A stretch of 64,000 nt of DNA from Haloterrigena turkmenica DSM 5511 (GCF_000025325.1 NC_013743.1:1054001-1118000), one strand, 5' to 3'; positions 1-9,146 are shown, counted from the stretch's first letter. Notes: a model not told the origin generated them from the sequence alone. A program made the numbers and translations.

Positions 1-2478
1 GAGGCAACAGACGAGGACGGCTACACGGGAATCAGGGCAGCCACCGAGATGACGTGGGCGCTGGATGAGAATACGAGCCCCGATCAATTGGTTGAGTACG
101 AAGCGGCCCTCAACTCTCTGTTCCAGAACGAGGACTACACCGTCATGTGTCAGTATAATCGCGAGCGGTTCCCACCCGAGGTGCTCGAAGACGTCATCCA
201 GACCCACCCGCTCCTCATCCACGACAACGTGATCTCTCACAACGTCTACTACACCCCACCCGAGGAGGTCTTCGGCCCCGAGCAGCCAGCCGACAGGGTC
301 GATCGGATGATGGGGACGCTGCGCGAGCGAACCGAGGCGAAGACGGAACTCCAGCGATCGAAGGAACACGAGCAGGCCCAGCAGAGATTGTACGAGATCG
401 TTGCCGATTCCGACCTGCCGTTCGACGACAAACTCCAGGCGGTACTCGAGCTCGGCTGCGAGCGGTTCGACCTCGAATACGGCGGGATCGCCCGCATCGA
501 TCCGGCGACCGATCTGTTCGAGGTGGAGACCATACGCGGGGACCACGACCACCTCGTCCCGGGCGAGCAGTATCCGCTCTCCGAAACCTACTGCCGATCG
601 GTGGCGGACGACGGAGAAACCGCTGTCGTCACCGACCCCGTAAGCGAGGGGTTCGAGGGGAAACTGTGCTACGAGCGCTTCGGCGTCCAGACGTACCTCG
701 GAACCCGACTCGAAGTCGATGGTGACGACGATCGGACGTTCTTCTTCGCCTCGAACGAACCACGGGAGGAGGGGTTCTCTGAGGCCGAACGCACGTTCCA
801 CCACCTGATGGGGCAGTGGGTGGAGTACGAACTCGAACGGAGGCAGGCCGCGGAGGCGCTGCGCGAACAAACCCACACTCTCGAAACGATCAACCAGGTG
901 GGCAACTCGTTGGCGGCCGAACTCGACCTCGAGAATCTGGTGCAGAAGGTGACAGACGCCGGTACGGAAATAACCGGCGCGGAGTTCGGTGCCTTCTTCT
1001 ATAACGTCATCGACGACCAGGGAGAATCCTACACGCTCTATACCCTCTCGGGCGTTCCCGACGAGGCGTTCGAAGACTTCCCGATGCCGCGCAATACGGA
1101 GGTCTTCGGCCCGACCTTTCACGGCGAGGGGGTCGTCCGTTCGGACGACATCACCAACGATCCGCGCTACGGTAACAACGCGCCCTACAACGGGATGCCC
1201 GAAGGCCATCTGCCCGTCTGCAGTTACCTGGCGGTTCCCGTAATCTCGAACTCCGGTGAAGTACACGGCGGGCTTTTCTTCGGCCATTCTGAACCGGGCG
1301 TCTTCACCGAGAAGGACGAAAACATCATCACCGGGATTTCCGCTCAAGCGGCCGTAGCCATCGATAACGCTCGTCTGTACGAAACGGCGCGCGAAAGCGA
1401 GCAGCGATTCCGGGCGCTGGTCACCGCGAGTTCCGAAGCCGTGTTTCGCATGGGCCCCGATTGGGACGAAATGCAACACCTCGAAGCCCAGGGCTTCCTC
1501 GCCGACACGAACGAACCGACCAGCGACTGGCTCGACAAATACATTCACCCGAACGACCAGGAGCGCGTCATGGAGGCCGTCAACGAAGCCGTCCGGACAA
1601 AGAGCACGTTCGAGCTCGAACACCGAGTAGAGCAGGTCGATGGCAGCCTGGGCTGGTCGTTCACGCGTGCGGTACCGATGCTGAACGAGGACGGTGACAT
1701 CGAGGAATGGATCGGGATGGCGAGCGACGTTACCGAGCGCAAGCGTCGCCAGCAGGAACTCGAACAAACTAACGCGCAACTGGAACGCTCGAACGCCGAA
1801 TTGAAGCGGTTCGCCTACGCCGCCTCCCACGACCTCCAGGAGCCGTTACGGATGGTGTCGAGTTATGTCCAACTGCTCGAACAACGATATGCCGACGATC
1901 TCGATGCCGACGCACAGGAGTACATCGAGTTCGCCGTCGATGGTGCCGACCGGATGCGCGAGATGATCGATGCGTTGCTGCAGTATTCACGGCTCAACAC
2001 GAGTGACAAAGAATTCGAACCCGTGGACTGTAATGACGTGCTCGCCCAGGCGACGGATAATCTTCAAATCGCCATCGAAGAGAGCAGCGCCGAGATTACC
2101 TCGGATTCACTGCCCACGGTCATGGGCGACGAGCAGCAACTGGTGCAGCTGTTCCAAAATCTGCTCGATAATGCTATTACGTACGCTGGTGATGAGCCGC
2201 CGCATATTCACGTCACCGCTGAGAAGCAAAACGATGAATGGGTGCTGTCGGTCCAGGATAACGGAATCGGGATCGGTTCGGAAAAGGCTGAGGAGATCTT
2301 TGAGGTGTTCAACCGCCTCCACACCACTGACGAGTATGCCGGCACTGGTATCGGCCTCGCACTCTGCCAACGGATCGTTGATATTCACAACGGCCGCATT
2401 TGGGTTGAGTCGGAACTCGGTGAGGGGTCGACTTTCTCATTCACAGTTCCCGAGAAGAAAGCGAGCAAATCCGCATAG
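1..2478 (+). CDS. MEDS-GAF-GAF-PAS sensor histidine kinase (5' partial)
   Basis: A cytoplasmic sensor kinase that autophosphorylates on histidine. The frame is open to base 1 and the residues before the first in-window ATG (49) continue a MEDS (DcmR-type) domain, so the true start lies left of the window. Counting from that ATG, the order is the MEDS tail (to about 95), GAF 1 (about 115-265), GAF 2 (about 270-445), PAS/PAC (about 450-575), HisKA with the phospho-acceptor in 'SHDLQEP' (H594), and an HATPase domain with 'QNLLDNAI', 'DNGIGIG' near 738 and 'GTGIGLALC'. There are no membrane segments. A degraded receiver fragment follows, so the cognate regulator is not intact here. The ligand cannot be read from sequence. 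The family call is secure. Confidence 0.93.
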   Translation, partial: EATDEDGYTGIRAATEMTWALDENTSPDQLVEYEAALNSLFQNEDYTVMCQYNRERFPPEVLEDVIQTHPLLIHDNVISHNVYYTPPEEVFGPEQPADRVDRMMGTLRERTEAKTELQRSKEHEQAQQRLYEIVADSDLPFDDKLQAVLELGCERFDLEYGGIARIDPATDLFEVETIRGDHDHLVPGEQYPLSETYCRSVADDGETAVVTDPVSEGFEGKLCYERFGVQTYLGTRLEVDGDDDRTFFFASNEPREEGFSEAERTFHHLMGQWVEYELERRQAAEALREQTHTLETINQVGNSLAAELDLENLVQKVTDAGTEITGAEFGAFFYNVIDDQGESYTLYTLSGVPDEAFEDFPMPRNTEVFGPTFHGEGVVRSDDITNDPRYGNNAPYNGMPEGHLPVCSYLAVPVISNSGEVHGGLFFGHSEPGVFTEKDENIITGISAQAAVAIDNARLYETARESEQRFRALVTASSEAVFRMGPDWDEMQHLEAQGFLADTNEPTSDWLDKYIHPNDQERVMEAVNEAVRTKSTFELEHRVEQVDGSLGWSFTRAVPMLNEDGDIEEWIGMASDVTERKRRQQELEQTNAQLERSNAELKRFAYAASHDLQEPLRMVSSYVQLLEQRYADDLDADAQEYIEFAVDGADRMREMIDALLQYSRLNTSDKEFEPVDCNDVLAQATDNLQIAIEESSAEITSDSLPTVMGDEQQLVQLFQNLLDNAITYAGDEPPHIHVTAEKQNDEWVLSVQDNGIGIGSEKAEEIFEVFNRLHTTDEYAGTGIGLALCQRIVDIHNGRIWVESELGEGSTFSFTVPEKKASKSA

Positions 2479-2492
2479 GTAGTGGTTCGTAG

Positions 2493-2573
2493 ATAAGTGA
2501 GGGAATCGAGATTCTGCTGGCCGAGGATAACCCGGGCGATGTTCGTCTCATGTACGTAGCAGATGGCTGGTGA
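2493..2573 (+). pseudogene. N-terminal scrap of an Rcp1-type response regulator
   Basis: The frame reads 'IEILLAEDNPGDVRLM' and then stops after about 25 residues. That is the start of a CheY-like receiver domain as found behind haloarchaeal GAF/PAS kinases: the acidic pocket pair is present, but the phospho-acceptor Asp and everything after it are missing. It begins about 15 bases after the kinase stop, as the partner gene normally would. I read it as the broken end of a kinase/regulator operon. There is no convincing start codon. Confidence 0.7.
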
Positions 2574-2675
2574 ACTCGTGACCGATACGCGCTACTCAAT
2601 TCAGCAAGACGCTACGAGCTCATGACTCCTCCATCAATTACGCCGATTTTCAAATCCTCGAAAAACAGCCACCTC

Positions 2676-2911
2676 ATGCCTAAAAGGTTGATTCGTTCGA
2701 TAATCGAACTGGTGCCTGCAGCGCCCATCGATTATCGAACGGTCGTAATCCGCCGGACAGCAACGGATGAGTCATTGCCAGCCGCGGTTTCACGTCCTTT
2801 GACCGACGAGGGCTGGACATGCGTTCATTCGAGTGTCGAACGAGTTAGTGTGCATCGGGGGATTCGCGTACATCCAAACAGGTAGCAGCCCAGAAAATCA
2901 ACCGCTCATCG
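2676..2911. repeat. Non-coding hairpin element, copy A
   Basis: This element shares both ends with copy B at 9195-9400. The left end has 'GATTCGTTCGA' after 'GCCT-AAAGG'; the right end has 'GAAAATCAA' followed by 'CGCT'. A perfect 13-bp stem (2695-2707 with 2728-2740) encloses a 20-base loop that contains the shared 'CTGCAGCGCCCA'. Copy B keeps the loop but has a different stem that still pairs. The interior differs between copies. It could be a MITE or the ends of a lost IS200/IS605-type element, or a structured RNA. No coding potential is seen, and the rest of 2574-3043 holds nothing else recognisable. Confidence 0.55.
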
Positions 2912-3043
2912 ACACTAACTCGTAAATTTGCGTGCTAATTTCAGGATGTACTGGCTGAACCAGCTGCAATCTTGATTCTACTCACTGATGTGGCTTGGTC
3001 CGTTGACGATTGCCACAAGGCTACCGCTGATTCATTCTCGTGA

Positions 3044-3316
3044 TTACTTGTGGCTTGCTCCACCGTCTGTCTGAGCGCTTCCGGACGGAGTACTATTCTG
3101 ATTGCGGCTGAAGAGGTTCGACGGGTCGTACTTGTCTTTCAGGGCCAACCACTCGTACGTCGGCCCGAACGTGGTCCGCATCATCTCGTCGCCCTCTTCG
3201 AGGAACCCCGGGAAATTCAGGTAGACCGAGCGATCGGAGAACTGGCGCATATCGCCGAGGCAATCGCGCCCCCATTCGACGTTGACGTCGGCATTCTCTG
3301 GATTCTCAACGGCCCG
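3044..3316 (-). pseudogene. C-terminal remnant of a BBE-like FAD oxidase
   Basis: About 90 residues match the C-terminal BBE segment of the complete oxidase at 10476-11909, including 'VYLNFPGFLEEGDEMMRTTF' and 'YDPSNLF'. A stop at 3317-3319 closes the frame upstream, and the FAD-binding N-terminal part (nearly 400 residues) is absent. The fragment points away from the FilR1-type regulator at 3365, the same divergent arrangement as the intact oxidase/regulator pair at 9418-11909. It is therefore probably a second such module that lost most of its oxidase. Confidence 0.85.
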
Positions 3317-3331
3317 CTATCCGGGGATACG

Positions 3332-3342
3332 AATAGTTATAG
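3332..3342 (+). promoter_or_regulatory. TATA box for the regulator at 3365
   Basis: 'AATAGTTATAG' is centred about 28 bases before the ATG at 3365, the spacing of an archaeal leaderless promoter. It supports starting the gene there rather than at an upstream in-frame codon. Confidence 0.55.
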
Positions 3343-3364
3343 CTCCGGCACACGTATACGTCCC

Positions 3365-4174
3365 ATGTTACCAAAGACCGCGATCACTCCCCTCGACGAC
3401 ATCGAGTTTCTCGCGCGGTCTGAACATCGCGTTACCGCGCTCGCAGCACTGGCCAGGCGGCCCCAGAGCCGAGCCGACCTCATAGAGATGACCGGGACTT
3501 CGAGGTCTACGATCGGGCGCACGTTGCGCGAGTTCGAACAACGACAGTGGATCGAGAAGGACGGCCACCAGTTCGAGGCCACACAGCTGGGTGGATTCGT
3601 CGCGGCGGGCATGCGGGAACTGATCGACCGGCTCGAAACGGAGCAACGGCTTCGGGACGTCTGGCAGTGGCTCCCGTCCGAGACGAGCGGCTTCACCATC
3701 GAAATGGCGTCCGATGCGGTCGTGACGGTTGCCGGGGCTGACGACCCGTATAGCCCGATGCGACGATTCGAGTCGCTTCTCCGGGACACCACCACGGTAC
3801 GGTTTCTTCGCCCCGAAGTTGCGCTGATGGATCTCTGTTTCGACCTTCTCTACCAACGGGTCGAAGACGGCGTAGACATGACGCTGATCGACCGGCCGGA
3901 GTGCCACACATACTTTCTTTCGACGTACCCGAACCGCAGTTCGAAGATGGTGAAGCGGGACAATTTCACGATTCTCGAGCATGACGACTTCCCTCCGTAC
4001 GGAATCGGTCTTCTCGATGACTGCGTTGCGATCAGCTGTTACGAGCAGGGCAACGGCACCGTACATGCCGTAATCGATACCGACGCACCGGCGGTCCGCG
4101 AGTGGGCAGAATCGACGTACGAATCCTACCGACGCGAGGCGCGACCACACGCCCTCGAATCAGTCGCGGAGTGA
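3365..4174 (+). CDS. Winged-helix regulator with FilR1-type C-domain (1)
   Basis: A 269-residue DNA-binding protein. Residues about 12-75 form a winged helix-turn-helix ('RADLIEMTGTSRSTIGRTL'). The remainder matches the effector domain shared by FilR1/DUF1724-type haloarchaeal regulators: the 'TVAGADDPYSPMRRFESLL' stretch, and later 'LPPYGIGLLDD'-like and 'AVIDTDAPAVREWAE' segments. Two paralogues lie at 9418 and 15245. The frame is open further upstream, but that stretch overlaps the oxidase remnant on the other strand, and the TATA box fits the ATG at 3365. It probably controlled the divergent oxidase, now truncated. The effector is unknown. Confidence 0.88.
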   Translation: MLPKTAITPLDDIEFLARSEHRVTALAALARRPQSRADLIEMTGTSRSTIGRTLREFEQRQWIEKDGHQFEATQLGGFVAAGMRELIDRLETEQRLRDVWQWLPSETSGFTIEMASDAVVTVAGADDPYSPMRRFESLLRDTTTVRFLRPEVALMDLCFDLLYQRVEDGVDMTLIDRPECHTYFLSTYPNRSSKMVKRDNFTILEHDDFPPYGIGLLDDCVAISCYEQGNGTVHAVIDTDAPAVREWAESTYESYRREARPHALESVAE

Positions 4175-4197
4175 CTGTACCGGTATTGTCGGTCGGG

Positions 4198-4416
4198 CTA
4201 TCGGCTGGCGCACGCCCTATCGAGTGGCCCATCTGTATCTGAGGGCGGCTCTTGCACTACCTGCACGGCGGTCAGTGATTGGGCGAGTGTCACTGGAATG
4301 CACCAGGCAAAAGAGGGCCTAACACTCGTCATGGAGACGCCGGCAGCGATCAGAACGAGAGCATTAATCAGCGGGAGAATAAAGCTCCCCGAGATCTCCC
4401 CTCCACGGGTCAACAT
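4198..4416 (-). CDS. Possible small membrane protein, doubtful
   Basis: This frame codes for 72 residues with one clear hydrophobic stretch ('SGSFILPLINALVLIAAGVS') and a second weaker one. It overlaps the end of the MBL hydrolase gene by about 50 bases on the same strand. It could be a short downstream gene or a decayed piece of a membrane protein. I do not recognise it. The low confidence reflects the overlap and lack of any known family. Confidence 0.22.
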   Translation of the reverse strand: MLTRGGEISGSFILPLINALVLIAAGVSMTSVRPSFAWCIPVTLAQSLTAVQVVQEPPSDTDGPLDRACASR

Positions 4417-5134
4417 GTCCTGGGAGCAGGGAGACTTGGCCGAGAGTGGCCAATTTGCGTGCGGAGTCCTCTTGTTGCTCTTTATTAAAGTTGAACAGGT
4501 CCCCTCCTCGCACGGGCTCAGGATCCACGGCCTTTCCACTCATTATATCCAGCGTTATGAGCGCGTCGCCAGCGAAGAGGATTCGAGAATCCGGCAACCA
4601 GAATGAACAGTGCCCCTCCCTATGTCCCGGTGTATGGATCACTTCGGGCTGACCGGGGACGTCCAGTACCTGACCTTCAGTGAATGTGTTAACCTCGGCG
4701 ATCGGTTCCTCGTCACCCATGCCATCCTTCATCAGAGCGCGGATAAATCGCACAAAAGCGGGTCGCCACATGAGGAGGAAGAATCCTATAGGCGGCTTGC
4801 CTAGGCCTTCCAAAGCTACTTCTTCACCATCTTCGTGGACCCAAACGGGGATCCCCTCCTTCCGAAGCGGTTCAGCCAGTCCGATATGATCCGGATCTAT
4901 ATGCGTTAGAATCACCGCGTTAATATCGGATATATCGGCCTCAATTCGTTCGAGCCCGGCCTGCAGCAGGTCCATGTGAGCAGGCAATCCCGCATCGACC
5001 AATGTCAGTCCATCATCGCCCTCGATGAGGTACATATTGGTCATGGTTGAACAGAGCTGGTAGACACCATCGGCCACTTCCGTACCCACTTGCTCTTCCC
5101 TGAGATGGGATTCTATGTTCCAAGGGATTCTCAT
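4364..5134 (-). CDS. MBL-fold metallo-hydrolase
   Basis: A 256-residue metallo-beta-lactamase-fold hydrolase, probably cytoplasmic. It has the metal-binding motif 'THIDPDHIG' (residues 77-84, the family HxxxDH pattern), 'HTPGHREGH' near 160, 'FAGDAL' and a final 'LLPGH'. Family members hydrolyse thioesters, lactones or similar bonds; the substrate is not predictable here. The ATG at 5134 is chosen because the conserved fold ('VADGVYQL') starts about 20 residues later. An ATG at 5182 would add 16 residues. The gene follows the FAD oxidase on the same strand after about 257 bases that contain a TATA-like 'CTATAA' near 5200, so it probably has its own promoter. Confidence 0.88.
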   Translation of the reverse strand: MRIPWNIESHLREEQVGTEVADGVYQLCSTMTNMYLIEGDDGLTLVDAGLPAHMDLLQAGLERIEADISDINAVILTHIDPDHIGLAEPLRKEGIPVWVHEDGEEVALEGLGKPPIGFFLLMWRPAFVRFIRALMKDGMGDEEPIAEVNTFTEGQVLDVPGQPEVIHTPGHREGHCSFWLPDSRILFAGDALITLDIMSGKAVDPEPVRGGDLFNFNKEQQEDSARKLATLGQVSLLPGHVDPWRGDLGELYSPAD

Positions 5135-5391
5135 GGTCCGCCGCTGGACGATTCTTTTTGAGGTTTCTTCTGCTGTTGCCATTGGCTCCACCGTTATAGC
5201 CTCACTCGACCAATCCCGCCCTCCAACGTGACAGCGAAGCAAGCGCTGATCCTCTCTAGGATGTGCACCACGATAACAGTTCTCACTGACCACTGCCCAA
5301 TCGATTCGACTCTCCGATCTATAGATTATGCGAGATATACGCCCTGAATGCTGTGAACCCGGTAGTACGAAAGCCGCCAGAGTGTACCCTC

Positions 5392-6789
5392 TTAGGCGGT
5401 CGGCTCGATATTCTGGTTTAGCCGGAAGAGGTTCTCTGGGTCGTACTCGGTTTTTACCTCGACGAGGCGGTCGTGGTTCTCGCCGTAGGCGAATCCCTCT
5501 TCGCCTGCTTGCTCGCTGATGAAGTTCACGTACGTCCCGTCGGTCGAATACTCGGCCAGGGCGTCGTGTGCCTCTTGCGTCCACCCGATACACTCGTCGT
5601 CCTGCTCTGGATCGTCCCAGCGAGCAGTGATGTTCACGACGAATTCCGCGTCTCGGTGAGGGTAGGCGGTCGCGTCCGCCGGTAGGCGAGTCGTAGCACC
5701 ACCCAGATGGACCAAGCCGAGCTTCGTCTCCGGGGTCGGTCGCGTCAGGCCGTACTCCAGGCACGTGTCGATCGTCTCGTCGGGGAACTCGGTGAAGTTG
5801 AGCGACTTCCAGTAGTTCCGGGCACCCGACGCGTTTGCGGGATCGAAGAACTGCTGCCACGCTGCGTACGAGCGCGGCTCCACGTTGTCCCCGACGGGAT
5901 CGCCGAGCTCCCGCAGCGGTTCGATCAGCGCCATCCCCTCCTCCAGATCTCCGAGGTAAATGGGGAGGACAGCGACGACAGTGCTCCCGTGGTACGCGTC
6001 CGGGATGAACGAAGCCGGGGGTGCGGCCAATACGATCACCCAGACGGTGAGTTCGTCGGGAACGTCGGCAACGAAATCTCGCCAGTGACGGATCACGTCG
6101 GGGGCATCCTCGACTCGATGGATAATCAACCCGGCGAGGACCTCCGGCTCGACCTCGTGGAGGTCGAACTCGAAGGAGGTAACGACCCCGAAATTGCCTC
6201 CGCCACCACGGACGCCCCAGAACAGGTCGGGATATTCGTCCTCGCTTGCGTGGACTAACTCGCCTTCAGCGGTGACCACGTCTACAGAGCGGAGATTATC
6301 GACCGTCATCCCGTACTTGCGCGAGAGGTAGCCAAAGCCGCCCCCGAGCGTTAGTCCGGCGACGCCGGTCTCGGAGACGAAGCCCAACGGCGTGGCGAGC
6401 CCGAACGCCAGCGTCTCGTGGTCGAGGTCACCTAGCGTCGCCCCGGGCCCGACACGTGCGGTTTGGGCTACGGGATCGACTCGTACCGACGCCATCGGTG
6501 AGAGGTCGATTACTAGCCCGTCGTCACAGACGGCGTTCCCGGCGGCGTTGTGTCCTCCACCTCTGACAGCGATGGGCAGGTCGTGATCGCGGCCGAAGTT
6601 CACGGCTGCGATCACGTCTGCGACCCCCTCACACTGGGTTATGACTGCCGGCGTTCGATCGATCATCGCGTTCCAGATCGTTCTGGCCTCGTCGTAGCCA
6701 TCGTCGTTCGGACGGAGCAGCGTCCCACGAAACTGTTCCTGAAGGTCGCTAACTGCGTTGTCGTCTACCGGGGACGCGTGAACTGCCAT
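5392..6789 (-). CDS. BBE-like FAD-linked oxidase (1)
   Basis: A 465-residue flavoprotein oxidase. Residues about 40-180 are the FAD-binding type-4 (PCMH) fold with 'RGGGHN', whose histidine (H80) is the usual 8-alpha covalent FAD attachment site, followed by 'TLGGGFGYLSRKYGMTVDN'. The C-terminal BBE segment ends 'YDPENLFRLNQNI'. The 'SETGVAG' segment, where bicovalent family members carry a cysteine, has none, so a single covalent link is likely. It is divergent from the OsmC-methyltransferase genes across 6790-6951. It is a paralogue of the oxidase at 10476. The substrate may be a sugar, alcohol or aromatic, and no signal peptide is seen. Confidence 0.92.
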   Translation of the reverse strand: MAVHASPVDDNAVSDLQEQFRGTLLRPNDDGYDEARTIWNAMIDRTPAVITQCEGVADVIAAVNFGRDHDLPIAVRGGGHNAAGNAVCDDGLVIDLSPMASVRVDPVAQTARVGPGATLGDLDHETLAFGLATPLGFVSETGVAGLTLGGGFGYLSRKYGMTVDNLRSVDVVTAEGELVHASEDEYPDLFWGVRGGGGNFGVVTSFEFDLHEVEPEVLAGLIIHRVEDAPDVIRHWRDFVADVPDELTVWVIVLAAPPASFIPDAYHGSTVVAVLPIYLGDLEEGMALIEPLRELGDPVGDNVEPRSYAAWQQFFDPANASGARNYWKSLNFTEFPDETIDTCLEYGLTRPTPETKLGLVHLGGATTRLPADATAYPHRDAEFVVNITARWDDPEQDDECIGWTQEAHDALAEYSTDGTYVNFISEQAGEEGFAYGENHDRLVEVKTEYDPENLFRLNQNIEPTA

Positions 6790-6951
6790 TACGAACGTCT
6801 ACACGGCCTGGAAGGTTAGGTAGTCATCTGGTGGTTTTCCGCCCTCAATGACCACTGTCCATCGTCTGCAAGGCGGTCAGTGGGTGACCGAATGTTACGA
6901 GATACCTACATAGCTCTCGCCTGCGTCGCTCCTCTTAGGGTGGAATACCTC

Positions 6952-7512
6952 ATGAGCATCACTCACGGCGTAGATGTAGAGCAACTCGGCCAGGCGGTCG
7001 AAACAATCACGGAGGAACCAGAAGGCGGCCAATTCCGGTTCCGCGCGAAAACCGAATGGACCGACGGCCTGCAATGTGTGACTACGATCGACGATTTCGA
7101 TCAGGCCGGCGAACGAGTTCACACCCAGGAGTTCCACGTCAAGGGGGACGAACCGGAACAGATCCTCGGGAAACGGTCGGCACCGAACGCGGTCGAGCTT
7201 CTGCTCGCCGCCCTCGGCTCGTGTCTGAGCGTCGGCTACGCGGCCAACGCCGCCGCCATGGGTATCGAACTCCGTGACCTCCGGTTCGAACTGGAAGGGG
7301 ACGTTGACCTCCGAGGATTCCTCGGCATCTCCGAGGACGTCCGAGCCGGATACAACACGGTGACCTGTACCGCCTACATCGACGCGAACGCGTCAGAGGA
7401 GGAACTTGCCGAACTCCGAGACCGGGTCGAAGCCACCTCGCCGCTGCTGGACAACATCACGAATGCCGTCCCGCTCGAAACCGACGTCGTCCCCGTACAG
7501 AAGGGCGAGTAA
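6952..7512 (+). CDS. OsmC-family protein
   Basis: A 186-residue OsmC/Ohr-fold protein of the stress-protective thiol-peroxidase superfamily. The family core is clear: 'RSAPNAVELLLAALGSCLSV' with the first conserved cysteine. At the usual second redox site the sequence is 'ATSPLLDNI', with no cysteine, so classical two-cysteine Ohr peroxidase chemistry is doubtful. A cysteine in 'TVTCTAYI' is not at that site. The ATG at 6952 is preceded by a 'GGGTGG' ribosome-binding-like run; an upstream GTG/ATG (6880) would add an unrelated tail. It is followed after 2 bases by the ArsM-like gene, so the two are very likely co-transcribed. Confidence 0.88.
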   Translation: MSITHGVDVEQLGQAVETITEEPEGGQFRFRAKTEWTDGLQCVTTIDDFDQAGERVHTQEFHVKGDEPEQILGKRSAPNAVELLLAALGSCLSVGYAANAAAMGIELRDLRFELEGDVDLRGFLGISEDVRAGYNTVTCTAYIDANASEEELAELRDRVEATSPLLDNITNAVPLETDVVPVQKGE

Positions 7513-7514
7513 CG

Positions 7515-8291
7515 ATGTCGAAATCACTCGACGTCGATAAGCTAGAGCGAGAAGTCAAGACCGTCTACCGGAACGTCGCAGAGGCGCCGACCGACGAGCA
7601 TCACTTCGAGATGGGACGCCCGTTAGCGAAGCGGCTCGGCTATCCGGCATCTGATCTCGACCGAGTGCCAGCAGAGGCTATCGACTCCTTCGCTGGCGTC
7701 GGATATCACTTCGACCTCGCCGATCCTCAGGAGGGCGAGGACGTACTCGATCTCGGTAGCGGGTCGGGAATGGACGCCTTCGTCGCGGCGCTTCACGTCG
7801 GTGACGCCGGGAGCGTGACTGGGCTAGACATGACCGACGGGCAACTGGCAAAGGCAAGGCGACTGCGTGACGAAGCCGGGATGGAGAACGTCTCGTTCGA
7901 ACAGGGGTACATCGAAGACCTCCCGTTCGCCGACGAGTCGTTCGACGTCGTCGTATCCAATGGCGTCATCAATCTCTCTGCCGAGAAAGAGCACGTCTTC
8001 GCAGAGGTGAATCGCGTACTCGGGCCAGATGGCCGGTTGGCACTCTCCGACATCATCAGCGAAACCCGGATGCCCGAGAGCATCAAATCCAACGCGGATC
8101 TCTGGGCGGCCTGCATCGGTGGTGCCGAACAGGTCACCGCCTATACCGACATGATCGAAACGCCCGGCTTCGAGGACGTCAAAGTCCGGGAGAATCCACA
8201 GTACGAGTTCATCTCGGATCAAGCGACGAACGCGTGCCAGAAGTACGGCGTGAAAAGCATCTCGCTGGGCGCTCGGAAGAACAATCAATAA
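7515..8291 (+). CDS. ArsM-like SAM methyltransferase lacking key cysteines
   Basis: A 258-residue class I methyltransferase with SAM motif 'DLGSGSGMDAF' and the layout of arsenite methyltransferases ('VPAEAIDSFAGVGYHF', 'SNGVINLS', 'CIGGA'). ArsM enzymes bind As(III) with cysteines in 'GCGNP' and 'SNCVxNLS' as well as in the 'CxxGA' segment. Here the first two sites have no cysteine (the second is SNG) and only the last is kept. Arsenite methylation by the usual mechanism is therefore doubtful, and another acceptor is likely. It is translationally close to the OsmC gene upstream and followed after 33 bases by another methyltransferase. Confidence 0.87.
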   Translation: MSKSLDVDKLEREVKTVYRNVAEAPTDEHHFEMGRPLAKRLGYPASDLDRVPAEAIDSFAGVGYHFDLADPQEGEDVLDLGSGSGMDAFVAALHVGDAGSVTGLDMTDGQLAKARRLRDEAGMENVSFEQGYIEDLPFADESFDVVVSNGVINLSAEKEHVFAEVNRVLGPDGRLALSDIISETRMPESIKSNADLWAACIGGAEQVTAYTDMIETPGFEDVKVRENPQYEFISDQATNACQKYGVKSISLGARKNNQ

Positions 8292-8324
8292 ACTGAGGTT
8301 AGAACTTACTAGAAGGGAACCGAG

Positions 8325-9146
8325 ATGAACGATAATACCCAGTCGGTTGATTACGAGGGCATTACGGAGGGCCAACGGGAGACGTGGTCGAGCGGCGATT
8401 TCAACGAAATTGCCCGCCAAAACGTCGTCATGGCCGAGGCACTCTGTGAAGCCGTCGATCCACATCCCGGACAACGAGTCCTGGACGTGGCGTGTGGGAG
8501 CGGCACAGCGGCGCTGATCGCGGAGCGACGGTACTGTGACGTCACGGGCCTCGACTACGTACCTGGATTGATCGAACGAGCGAAAACCCGGGCGCGGGCC
8601 AACGGGCAAGAGATCGACTTCCAGGTCGGTGATGCCCAGGACATGCCCTTCCCCGACGACAGCTTCGACGCGGTACTCTCGGTGTACGGCGTACAGTTCG
8701 CACCCGACCAGGAACGGGCGGCACGTGAACTGCTTCGGGTATGCAAACCGGGCGGCAAAATCGGTCTGGCAGGGCCGATTCCCGACGGGTGGAGCGGCGA
8801 CTGGTTCGCTGCTCATGCGCAATACGTTCCTCCACCACCCGATGTCCCATCGCCCCTCCGCTGGGGCACCGACGACGGGCTCGAGGAGTTACTCGGCGCT
8901 AGCACTCGGTCGATCGAAAGTGACCGACGAACTGCGCTCCAGTACTATCGGTCGATCGACCATGCGGTGGACGTGTTCAACACGTACTTCGGCCCGACGA
9001 TCCAGGCGCTCAAGATGCTTGATACTGATTCGCAAGAGCGCTTCCGAACTGACCTCGGGCACGTATTCGACCGCTATAACCGTGCGACGGATGGGACTGC
9101 AATCGTCGAGAATCAGTACCTACAGACCGTTGCAACTCCCGTGTAG
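8325..9146 (+). CDS. Class I SAM-dependent methyltransferase (UbiE-like)
   Basis: A 273-residue Methyltransf_11-type enzyme. Motif I is 'VLDVACGSGTAAL' (about residues 49-61), the acidic SAM-ribose residue is in 'VTGLDYVPGL', and motif II/post II are 'MPFPDDSFDAVLSVYGVQF' and 'RVCKPGGKIGLAG'. The C-terminal third resembles the substrate-capping part of small-molecule methyltransferases of the UbiE type. The substrate is unknown. The ATG at 8325 is preceded by a purine-rich 'GAAGGGAACCGAG'. It is last in an OsmC-ArsM-like-methyltransferase run and converges on the regulator gene at 9418. Confidence 0.86.
   Translation: MNDNTQSVDYEGITEGQRETWSSGDFNEIARQNVVMAEALCEAVDPHPGQRVLDVACGSGTAALIAERRYCDVTGLDYVPGLIERAKTRARANGQEIDFQVGDAQDMPFPDDSFDAVLSVYGVQFAPDQERAARELLRVCKPGGKIGLAGPIPDGWSGDWFAAHAQYVPPPPDVPSPLRWGTDDGLEELLGASTRSIESDRRTALQYYRSIDHAVDVFNTYFGPTIQALKMLDTDSQERFRTDLGHVFDRYNRATDGTAIVENQYLQTVATPV

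Noticed and set aside
2622-2885. An 87-codon plus-strand frame
   Set aside because: It overlaps the hairpin element and has no family or promoter.
5135-5860. Upstream extension of the MBL hydrolase frame
   Set aside because: The extension lies over the FAD oxidase gene in another frame and has no MBL features; the fold begins after 5134.
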